From Patiria miniata (lineage: Eukaryota; Echinodermata; Asteroidea; Valvatida; Asterinidae), in the NCBI RefSeq assembly GCF_015706575.1, contig NW_024037057.1, forward strand, positions 372,001-436,000: a DNA stretch of 64,000 nucleotides, read 5' to 3'. The notes under the pieces are model-generated. The model saw only the letters and a list, made by a program, of their open reading frames with translations. It searched no databases and had not been told where the DNA came from. Shown one piece after another: positions 55,301 to 64,000 of this stretch (positions within the stretch are counted from its first letter, which is position 1; each line of letters begins with the position of its first letter). The translations under genes and the position numbers were made by a program.

Positions 55301-57016
55301 CACGCAAGGCTGCAGTCACGCATCATTGCCATAGATTTCTCCGTCGTCATTCCAGAAGATGCCAGACACTTTGAGGATTTGTCATCACTGCGTTGGGACA
55401 TCACAACTCGTTGGATATAGGTTGGCTGAGAAAATTAATCAAACCAAGGATGAATCTGGATGTGCATGTACTCAGTCCAAACACATACAATGTACAAGGC
55501 CAGGTCAAGCAAAACAAAATTTTTGAATCATCAGTCATGCAAAACTGAATCCAAAAAAATAGTGACTCTAGGGCAAAATTTTTGGCCCAAATGCACTCTG
55601 GAATGTGTGATCTTTTTCACAAAATGATTGGTTCAACTCTCGTGATACTGGCTGGAGAAACATCTGAGAAAAGAAATCATGTCAACCTTGTACTTGAACC
55701 CCCCCCCCCCCGAAAAAAAAATTATTTAAATCTTCCACCTACACGTATGTATCCCATTTTAATTCAGTGTTCATGTAAATATTGTCTGGCTTGGTTCACA
55801 AGAAATTTTGTTCCAAAAAATTCAAAGTGAGTTTAGTGCGCCAGATGATAAAGATTCTTTGTGAAATTTGTAATGATGGAAAAAAAACCGAAAAATATAG
55901 AACTAAAGGTACCTTTATTTTGTGGTTAATGTATAAAGTATTTTATGAAGAAAGAAAATTTAAGTCTATTAATATTATCTTTGAACTTACCCGTCCACCT
56001 GTTTTGATTGTGACCAGAGATTTATCTTGTTTTAGTTTGTGGCACATCCATTTATCGGTAGCTTCTTCGACTTCAGATGGTATTTGTGTGCCAACTTTGT
56101 GATTAGAAGCCAGCTCTTTAAGGATCCTTGCTGCATTTGTAATCTGAGCAGCTTTATCATCTTGGGGAAGTAGGGAAGACTTGGGTGCTTCCACTATGGT
56201 TACTTTGTGGTCTGGGGTACTGTTCGGTGAACAGTCATGATCTACAAGTTGGGACAGTCTGCCAATTTGTGTGCAGTTATGGCAAATCACTGTCAGGTTG
56301 TCAAGCTGTACATTTAAGATACGGGGAATTTTTGTAACCTCCTGGAAGTCCAAAGTCTGTTTACATGTAGGACAGTTAATTTTATGACACGATGCAAACT
56401 GGAAGCATTTACTGAGGCAGGTTGAACAAAACACATGTTCACATGGTGTCTGCACCGCTGGTCGGCTGATTATGCATTGGCATATTACACAGATAAACAA
56501 AAATTCTTCTCCTCGATGGCAAAGAATGTCAATGCTTGGAGGCACTATACATGACAATGTTTGTGAAGGCAACTCACTAAAGATGTTGTCCTTTCCTTGA
56601 AAGCAAAGCGCCGAGTCTGTACTCTTCACTTGTCTGCTGGAGTCACATTTAGGTTTATAGGAGCCTCCGCCTCTGCCTTGTTGAGGTACTAATTTACAAA
56701 CAAAGCACTTGCCTGTCCGGGAATGTTTTGGCCATTCGCTTTGCACAGTTTGTCGTCTTTTTATGTTACTCACACTGTAGGTCCTTTCTCCAGAAGTGTA
56801 GTGCCTAATTTTCCTGGCGCATTTCTCGCATAGTTTTTGTGGATGCTGATCAGGTGTGTCCTCCCAAGTACTTACTCCAAACACATTGAAAATTTCCTTG
56901 TTTACATTCGCACAAAATACTGGCTTCCTAGTTGAAACTGTAGATCCTGGATGTAATCTATTTGTGCAAATTCTACATATTTTTTCTAATGATGCCTCGT
57001 GAAATTTAAAACTCAT
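52373..57016 (-). pseudogene. Transposase with RAG1-like N-terminal zinc region and DDE-type core; one frameshift
   Basis: Ten exons, about 960 aa: 55991-57016, 55277-55425, 54969-55181, 54598-54843, 54364-54440, 53858-54063, 53300-53635, 53042-53188, 52746-52955 and 52373-52644. Phases join everywhere except in exon 9, where a C5 run (plus-strand G run 52922-52926) is one base short and puts a stop 10 codons later; the downstream frame and splice phase are otherwise right. Exon 1 mirrors RAG1: C14-R-I-C17, HPQKLCEKC (63/66), EWPKHS...CFVC (104/107), RING C176/C179-C192/H194-C197/C200-C215/C218, then C245/C248-H260/C262. The core has KVGGDKGG (Asp486), VFLFGDYELL (Asp556), a CVYC pair, and LLNEQGGELIHAEFN (Glu917). 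N-RAG-TP of Aplysia is a known RAG1-N-terminal transposon. The frameshift may be a real inactivation or a sequencing error. Confidence 0.8.
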
Positions 57017-57960
57017 GCTGATGTAAATAAAACACCATTTTGAAAGACACGAACTCTACGGTCTTCTGTGTTTTTATTGTTGTGTTGCGTGAGTGAAAGT
57101 TGTATTTTTGTATAGCGCGCCAGCAGCGCCACACATACTGGTTCCCCGCGCTATGCACATAAAGCAAATGCATAAGCAGTGAACCCACGAAGTTGACGAT
57201 GAAGTGAAGAATGAAAATAACCGCGCATTTGACGATGTTTATCGTCTGATTTTTAAAGAATTGATTGCGGCCCAGAAATCCTATGATCGCTTTTAGTTGA
57301 ATCTACCTTTGTATTTTATGGTAAAAGCTGATATTTTTTCATAACCACCAGGGTTGAGAGGGAATCTTTGGTCTTTTTTGTTCATTTTTGTCGACGATAC
57401 GAACGAAGAACGTCACACAGAAAACCCAATAAATTGACGAAAATTCACTTTTAAGTCAAATATGATCAGGTTTATTTCATTTTTTTCGTAAAACTTTTGT
57501 TACTTTATGGAAAAAACAAGTTTACAGAAAAGAAAATGACAAAAACTGTTCATTACTGGGATTTGTTTGTGTGAAATTTACATCGTATTTTTAGTCCCTG
57601 GACGCCGCCATGTTTGCATGACGTTACGTGCGTAATTGGAGTAAATAAAAGACAAACTAACGAATGGGCAATACTTTTGTTACGCATAATGAATACGACC
57701 GGAACGGCCGTGACTATTCCTCATCAGTCTTAATTGCTTTTGTATATATTCATTCAGTATATTGATTTTGTGTCTCATTTTCAGGATGGCAAGCCATCGA
57801 GCCACTTTCCTTGCAAAGTGGTTGGATGGTACCCGGTGCGACGCATGAGCTTTTGCCGTGTATTGAGGCCCATTTTCAAGCTCTGCAACATATAAATATA
57901 TTGTAGTAACAACACTTATTCTGAAATTTACGTTTTCTTTGTTTCCATATTTAGCTCATA
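57017..57960. other. 5' flank of the RAG1-like gene; no inverted repeat found
   Basis: Non-coding. GCCGCCATGTTTGCATGACG and TTACGTGCGTAA-type promoter motifs lie near 57.6 kb. I searched by eye for inverted matches to 51.0-52.3 kb and found none convincing, so the limits of this element remain unknown. Confidence 0.4.
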
Positions 57961-58261
57961 TAGTGTACAGCCGGCGCAGCTCGTATTTCAAACGATGCCG
58001 AAATCTACGCGCAAATCAAAGCGGCAGTCCGCCGCGTCTCAGCGGACCTCAGAGGACAGGAAGCCAGGAGGGACGCCTCGCACCACCAGATCTAACCGTG
58101 GCCGAGGACCTACCGCCGCTAATCCATCTCGTCAAGACGACGAGCTGATCCCCATACCCACAAAGGACTGGCCGCGACCTCCTGCGGACGCTGGGCCTGC
58201 GACGCCGGCGGACCAAGCAGGACCACTTTGCAACGAAACGCTTGAAACAAGCGGAATTCGG
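57961..58261 (+). CDS. Possible first exon of an unrecognised gene
   Basis: A CpG-rich island with an ATG at 57995 opens a frame starting MPKSTRKSKRQSAASQRTSE. It is basic, then proline-rich and acidic (PIPTKDWPRPPADAG), with no known domain. The frame reaches GIRG at about 58261, where GGGTGAGTCTGG offers a good splice donor; read through, it stops at 58309. No second exon was identified before 60.9 kb. It could be the disordered N-terminus of a host gene or of a mobile element ORF. Only the base composition and donor support it. Confidence 0.3.
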
Positions 58262-58309
58262 GGTGAGTCTGGTGCTCAAGCTCGCCATACGAACAGTGAA
58301 ACTGTATAG

Positions 58310-60903
58310 CGCTAGATGCAGTCGGTTTTTTTTCCTAATTCCGGATTTTTACTTTAGTTAGGACCGGTTCAAACAAAAACCTACCTCTTTTGGATTAGTC
58401 TTCTGTACTTGTTTTCTTTCTGACGAAGTGCATATTTTAAATGGAAAATGTAAGCTTTCGATACACAAAGATCTTTTCTTTTAAGAAAAGAAATTCTGGG
58501 AAGATTTCCGACTCGCACTTTGACATCTTTGGACGGTTTGTAAAAAATCACGGGAGCTGCGACGATAAATGTTGTCCTCGGTACATCACTCGTACCGTGT
58601 TATTTCGAATATTTTGTTCATACACTACAGTCGTATAAACTCTTCCATCGAATGTTTGTTGCATCAAAATAAGTTAAAAAGTCTCTAATATTGCAAAATC
58701 CGCCAAAAAAAAAAAAGGTGTCAAGGGTTTTCGGTCCGCGCGTGTGCTTATGCCGTCGCGCTGCAGATTTTCGCGCGAAGCAGTTTTTGATTGATTCGGA
58801 ACTAATTAAAACCAATCCAGATTTAGAAAAAGAAGCATCGGTACTTTTGACATCGTAAAGTCAAAATAAAAAGAGCTCAAAGTTGGAAAATTATTTTACA
58901 GTATCTCCATCACCCAAGGTTAACTTTTTAACCAATGCCACTTGAATTCGTGGAGAATTTGAGCCGAAAGCAGCCTGGCTGATGTTTGCTATTTGGAACT
59001 AGGAAAAAGGCTGTACCTTCAATGTCGACCTATACTATGTAGTGAATTTATGAATAATTGTTCAATAAATGAATCACAGAAGAAAACAATCTGTAATCCA
59101 CTTAAAATCCACTTATCAGTACTTTAATCCAGAAAAAAAGTCATTTTCTTTGCAATCGGTTTTAACCCAAGACAAAACTTCAAGGCTGTGGCAACTGGGG
59201 GGGGGGGGGGGGGGGTTAACCCTTCCTATCTCGTTTAGAGGCAGATATGCATGCAGGAAAAGGGGAACATTCCTATACAAACCTATCGCCCCCACCAAGA
59301 ATGGATCAGCCTCTGCAGAGTACAGCAGATTTTACCAAAAAACAATGCCATGTTAATGCCAATTCAATAATAGGTAGAAAACTGAATGTTCTTGACCCAA
59401 TTCCAACAATTAATGTGTATGTAGCACCAAAAATAATAATGACTGGCAAGCCAATTTCATAAACTGCTTTTAGATGAATACAATACTTATATATTGATCA
59501 ATCCGTTTAAAGTTTAAACAGAACATTTAAACAGAATGATCCTAAAAGCTCTTTCGTCAACAAAAGGGATTTCACGAATCATCATTCAAGTTGTCTTCAA
59601 ACATCACCAGCGATAAACATCAGTTTCAAAGTAAAAGTATTCAATAAAAGGTCCTTTTGAAGGCCCGTCTTATTCAGTTGGAAACCAGTGGATTTTACAA
59701 ATCACATTGTTGCCTAAGCATGGTTGTCATGGGCGTAGAGACTTCCCTTTACATTCAAATGCCCTGTTTCGACCGGCGCTTTAACCCCCCCCCCCCCCAG
59801 ATTTGTAAAGAGTGCCTTCTTTTGGTAACACGTGCCTTTTTGTTCTGGAAAGTGCCCGTTTAAAAAGAAATCGTGCCCTTTTCTGTGTCATTCGCCATTT
59901 GCTGTAATGGTTGACTTTTGTTTTGAATTTCGCACCTGAAAAGCACCATTATTGTCCGTTTGTGTGCGTAATTGTCGGTTTTGAGCACTGCCCCCATCGA
60001 CGGATGCATGGTACCGGTCCCTCCCTCCACCCCCCCCCCCCCCCCCCCTCCCAACACGCACACACACGGGTATAACGCAGCAACGTTTGTTTATGGTGTA
60101 AATCGAGTATTGTCATTTGTTCCTCTTCCCTTTTCCTTTGTTTGTACCCCACCTTTTTTCGCAACAGCTCTCATTTGTTTTGTTCACATTTTCTAATCAA
60201 GGTCGTCCTCGATTTGGTCCCTGTCCTCGATTCACCGAATATGTTGCACATGTGTGTCCTCGATTTACAATATAAACAAACTCACACTATTTGATTTTAC
60301 GGAGGCAAAGTGGGTACATTTCAGCACGGATGTGCAAGTGCCCTTTTTTCCAGGAAGTAAATATGACCTTGCTACACCCTAGCTGGTTGTTAATAAAGAC
60401 AATGTGTACTACAGTCTGTTGTTACAGTAAAGAAATGACACAATGTGCTTGTTTCAACAATTGTTGATGAAACAAGTATTATGTGTCATTTTCTTTCTTT
60501 TTCAATCAGATCACACAATATTTTTTTTTCATTTTGTGTGTGTGACGAAACAGGTTTTAGGGTCATTGCGTTTAAATGGAGATATTCTAGGAACGGACTC
60601 TGCAAATTTAAGCATTGTTTTCATCTAAAAGTAGTTTATGAAATTGGCTTTCCAGTCATTGTTACTTTTAGTGCTACTTTTTATTTTTTAACATGAAATA
60701 TGTTTTGGCGTTTCGGGTTCCGCTGTATTTTAATCGCTCTGTGTAAAGGAAACTATGAGGCACATGTATGGTGCTAATAATTTATGAAAACGCCTAAAGG
60801 CAATTTAAGGAGGACATGCATTCCTGTTCATAGGACCGATTTTCCCCTTTCATTTCCACCTATTCACTGTGAAATCACATACTGATTTTCTTGCACAGCT
60901 ACC
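58310..60903. other. Intergenic, with long G and C runs
   Basis: No gene recognised. There are a run of about 19 G at about 59190, C runs at about 59785 and 60031, and T-rich DNA. A probable leader intron of the F-box gene ends in TTCTTGCACAG just before 60900. Confidence 0.5.
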
Positions 60904-62487
60904 ATGGCCCTTCCTGCGTCTAAAGATTACTTTACCAGCCTTCCATCCGAGTTGAAGAAGATGATTTTGAATGACATGACGGTCAAGGATCTCTGTCACG
61001 TGGCATTATGTAATCGATCCTGGAGAGAAGCAGCCAATCAAGATGCCCTGTGGCGCCCTCTATGTCAAGAGAAAGGATGGGAGCGCTATGGTACAGTTCA
61101 AGATATTTGCAAAGAGGTTCCGTTTAAACCTACTTTACAAGAGCAGGAGATGGGTGAAGGAGGCGCTCCTACATTCCCAGTCGATGCGGTTGTAACCGGC
61201 TCAGACTGGCCTCAACTCGTGACTACTTGTAAATGGAAGGAAGTCTACATGAAGGCAAAGCACCTTGAAGAAAACTGGAACAAAAACCGTTTCTTTGTCG
61301 CAACACTTCAGTTTGGCTTAAAGGGAATCAGGCCTAAGAAAGGCCCAGCCTATTATCAAGACTATGACCCGGAAGAACCGTCCGACCTAGATGAGGACGA
61401 AGTTTATATGTCCGACAGTAACGAATACGATTCTGACGATGCTTTTGCACGTACTAGAGATAAACCGTCCGTCTGCAATCTGGCAGGCGAAGGAGACTCT
61501 CTAGTTGCAGGTATCAACAAAAGCACGTTGCAGATCTGGGACGTTTCTCACGGAGAACGTCAACATGTCATTGATGCATACATCAGCAACAGGCCCGAAG
61601 CCTTGAAGATGAAGAGCGGCGTCATAGCTGCAGGATACGGTGACGGTTCAATTCGTACCTATTCCGCCCAAACTGGAGAGCAGCTGCAAGTCATGTCGGA
61701 GCGGCATCGTCTTACTGTGTCTCGTCTCTTCTTTGATGGTGACACAATTGTTAGTGCTGCTACTCCAGAAGGAGTTAGGTATAGACGTTTCTCAGACAAT
61801 GATATTTGGGTCTGGAATGCTGCAGATGGGGCCCGTCGTTGTATCCTCAAGAGCGGCTCGATTCTCGCTGGCCTGGACTACAAGGACAAGATCATAGCAG
61901 GAATGTACAATGGTAATCTGCTTCGAATTTGGGAAGCGCGCAGTGGGGCTTGCTTACATGAGATCGATTCAGGTATTTTGGTACCGATATCGTGCCATCT
62001 CGGAGATGGTATGGTCATCGGCGTTTCTACAGATTTCGTCGTAAAGGTCTGGAACCTGGAATCAGGGAAGTGCGTCAAGACGTTTGCTGTACCAATTGAT
62101 CCAGAGGAGCAGACAAATTTCGCTCTAGCGACTTCCTGCGTGTTCAATGGTCAGCTGCTTGTTGTATTTTCAAATTCTTGGGCTGTTACAGTAATGGATC
62201 TGGACGGAGAGCGAATCGGGACCTTCATGACTAGTAACCGTAGTTTCATGCAACCCGTTTGTTTCCATGGCAACAAGCTGGTTACAACATGGTGGTCTTC
62301 TGAGGGCTCATGCTTGTACGGATTATGGATGGTCGACCCTTCGAAGAAATCTAAAGGCAGTTTCAAGATCGATAAGTTCACAGATTGCCTCATGGAAGCC
62401 AGCCATTCCTGCATGTTGGCTTGGATAAGTGATACCAAACTGGTCTTCGAGCAGAACCGTCAAATTGTACTGAGTCACTATTGGTAA
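60904..62487 (+). CDS. F-box/WD40-repeat protein (paralogue)
   Basis: A 527-aa single-exon coding region. The ATG at 60904 follows an acceptor-like CTTGCACAG and sits in a good ACCATGG context. The F-box spans about residues 10-55 (YFTSLPSELKKMILNDMTV, CNRSWREAANQDALW), nearly identical to the minus-strand gene at 25032. An acidic linker follows, unique in detail (DYDPEEPSDLDEDE, about 155-175), then WD40 blades marked by LQIWDV, IRTYSA, IWVWNA, LRIWEA and VKVWNLESG, and a C-terminus SHYW. It is a likely SCF ubiquitin-ligase adaptor. High identity in the F-box against lower identity in the blades suggests that substrate-binding surfaces diverged (inference). No disruptions. Confidence 0.9.
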   Translation: MALPASKDYFTSLPSELKKMILNDMTVKDLCHVALCNRSWREAANQDALWRPLCQEKGWERYGTVQDICKEVPFKPTLQEQEMGEGGAPTFPVDAVVTGSDWPQLVTTCKWKEVYMKAKHLEENWNKNRFFVATLQFGLKGIRPKKGPAYYQDYDPEEPSDLDEDEVYMSDSNEYDSDDAFARTRDKPSVCNLAGEGDSLVAGINKSTLQIWDVSHGERQHVIDAYISNRPEALKMKSGVIAAGYGDGSIRTYSAQTGEQLQVMSERHRLTVSRLFFDGDTIVSAATPEGVRYRRFSDNDIWVWNAADGARRCILKSGSILAGLDYKDKIIAGMYNGNLLRIWEARSGACLHEIDSGILVPISCHLGDGMVIGVSTDFVVKVWNLESGKCVKTFAVPIDPEEQTNFALATSCVFNGQLLVVFSNSWAVTVMDLDGERIGTFMTSNRSFMQPVCFHGNKLVTTWWSSEGSCLYGLWMVDPSKKSKGSFKIDKFTDCLMEASHSCMLAWISDTKLVFEQNRQIVLSHYW

Positions 62488-62653
62488 ATTCTAACTCAGC
62501 CCGTAGCTAGAAACCCCCGCCATCAATATCATAAGATCGCATTCAGACATTGTAAGCAAAAAAAACCTAATTATAATTGACATTTTTCTTTTAAATCACG
62601 TCAAAAAGCGTGTCATTGTTCACTTTTTATTTTATGCATCAGAGAATTTGTCG

Positions 62654-62903
62654 GCGTTTTCACGAAGTGGCGAAATCCGCCCACACATCGCAAACACTGC
62701 GTTGTGAGGAAATCGGTTTAAAGTTGGTCACTTTTTGAAACTGTCATTTCGCCACACTTTTAATCCAAACTTCAAAATAGTTTTCATTGATACGACAGCT
62801 CATTAGTTAAATGACATGACCAAATACATATTTCTGCAATGGATGTGTAGTTTAAGTTAAGAGCTGTTAATTACGAAACGGATTCGCCACTTCGTGAAAA
62901 CGC
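62654..62903. mobile_element. MITE, 250 bp, with ~24-base inverted repeats
   Basis: GCGTTTTCACGAAGTGGCGA then AATCC at the left is inverted at 62880-62903 with one mismatch. Further CGCCAC and TTTTGA inverted segments lie inside. It shares the TTTTCACGAAGT tip with the 27.4-kb inverted repeat. Confidence 0.82.
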
Positions 62904-63222
62904 AAAACGCAGAGGTCAGTGGATTCGCCAAACTTGAAAACGAGGCCAAAAGCACTTCGCGCGATTCTACGCGCATGTATACGCGCACTGTCAGTGAATA
63001 CGTTCAATCAGCGTGGCCGCCTCGGTTTAGATCGACTAATGGTGGAACTTGCTATATCATGTGTAATAGGATGAATTTTGTGCCCCCCATTTTTTCGAAT
63101 TCCTAACTCCCCCAGACTTAGGTCATTCACTTTCTTAGAAGTGTGTGGGTTGCTTGGCAGCGCGTGTGGGCGGTTGGTAGCAGAACTTGCAACCAACCAC
63201 AATAGTCCTTGAGGAGGAACTG

Positions 63223-63383
63223 TATAAATTCGGTGGCCAGTGAACTTTCCCTTCACTTGACCACTGAACTGCAATTAACAGAGACAGGTAGTTGGAAGCA
63301 CCCAGCTTCACTGTTTAAACTGTCTTCTGTAACCTCCAACTGAACCTGCCATATTCATGTATTCATCCTCTGTCCTGCTCTAG
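63223..63383 (+). promoter_or_regulatory. TATA promoter and probable first (5' UTR) exon
   Basis: TATAAAT at 63223-63229 lies in a GC-richer block. About 155 bases downstream, CTCTAG|GTGAGT at 63384 is a strong splice donor. Together they fit a TATA promoter with a non-coding first exon whose gene continues to the right, outside the window. There is no coding evidence. Confidence 0.4.
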
Positions 63384-64000
63384 GTGAGTTCGATAATACT
63401 TTTATCTTACTTTTACTCCTAGGTTAAAGTGTTTATTCTTTACTCGAAGTTTAGACCGAGTCGTAACATGTTGTTATTATTACTATTATGTTCCTTTCAA
63501 TCCATCACTGTATTGAGTTGAGAGTGTTGTTAAGTTTAATAGATGAATATTAAGTTCTTGGACATTCCAACTTTGGCCAATTTCCACTTGAGAAGTTCTC
63601 ACTGCAGTTGACAATTTTTTTTATGATTTCGTTGTTGTCATTTCTTGAAGCAAGCACTATTTTCTTTTGGATGTTTGATGCATTTATTTTCACATAACTT
63701 GATTTGAGAAGTAACCATGTTCTCTGAAAGTAGAACAAATTCCAAATTGATCGATTCTCTAAATTGTTTGAGTTATCTTTGATTTTCTTTGATTGATCTG
63801 AAAGTTTACGTACTAAGATTTGTCATTTTTGTACAAAAGACCTGTGGCGACTCTAGTCTAAATAAAGTGGAACTTTATTTAAGAAAGAAGAGTTTGTAGG
63901 ACTACATGTACAAAAATCATGATTTATTATTATAGACATCCACTGATTATTTGGTTAACTTTTTGGCATATTCCAAAAGACAATCAGCTATCTTATAATC
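63384..64000. other. Probable intron or intergenic, no gene recognised
   Basis: AT-rich DNA after the putative donor. Nothing else is supported. Confidence 0.4.

Noticed and set aside
52373..57016. Host RAG1 immune gene
   Set aside because: The core motifs differ from RAG1, no RAG2/kelch gene lies nearby, and the surroundings are transposon-rich. A transposase fits better.
52373..58310. RAG2-like partner gene next to the RAG1-like transposase
   Set aside because: No kelch repeats were seen in any frame of the flanks. The PHD fingers at 46 kb belong to the neighbouring element, not to a RAG2 homologue.
52373..58310. Terminal inverted repeats for the RAG1-like element
   Set aside because: No inverted match longer than about 10 bases was found by eye between 51.0-52.3 kb and 57.0-58.0 kb. 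A dot-plot would be decisive.

Overview
The window is animal nuclear DNA. Genes are split by GT-AG introns, non-coding DNA is AT-rich, and there are many foldback elements, homopolymer G/C runs and clusters of the motif TACATGTA. The gene content (RAG1-like transposase, Penelope-like and BEL/Pao retroelements, an expanded F-box/WD40 family, a secreted PF12248 protein) suggests a marine invertebrate, perhaps an echinoderm, hemichordate or cephalochordate. The sequence alone does not fix the species.

Layout. 1-9 kb: no gene recognised; nested inverted-repeat elements (2.8-4.9 kb), a tRNA-derived SINE and a foldback MITE at 6.7 kb. 9-16 kb: a three-exon gene for a secreted PF12248 protein, with duplicated upstream sequence and a palindromic minisatellite in intron 2. 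17-19 kb: palindromes and MITEs. 19.1-22.1 kb: a decayed Penelope-like element joined to a BEL/Pao pol fragment. 23-27 kb: an F-box/WD40 gene on the minus strand. 27-36.5 kb: MITEs and a partial copy of the F-box locus. 38.2-38.7 kb: a MITE with 33-bp inverted repeats.

41.2-51.0 kb is the most striking region: a complete-looking 9.8-kb DNA transposon. Inverted repeats of about 380 bp flank two convergent, intact, spliced genes. One is a 419-aa RecQ-type helicase (plus strand). The other is a 949-aa DDE-type transposase (minus strand) that resembles DUF6589 proteins and carries two PHD fingers between its second and third catalytic segments. Each end of the element can form a 36-base hairpin. 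The stem sequences differ between the two ends, but pairing is kept by matched changes.

52.4-57.0 kb (minus strand): a ten-exon, about 960-aa transposase. Its first 270 residues reproduce the RAG1 N-terminal architecture (CxxC pairs, RING, then a zinc finger) ahead of a DDE-like core. One missing base in a C run of exon 9 breaks the frame. 60.9-62.5 kb: an intact F-box/WD40 paralogue on the plus strand. 63.2 kb: a probable TATA promoter and first exon of a gene running off the window.

Two systems therefore stand out: a helicase-plus-PHD-transposase element, and beside it a second transposase bearing the RAG1 N-terminal module. All exon structures were worked out by hand from splice signals and reading-frame continuity. 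Family names come from recognised motifs and were not checked against a database.
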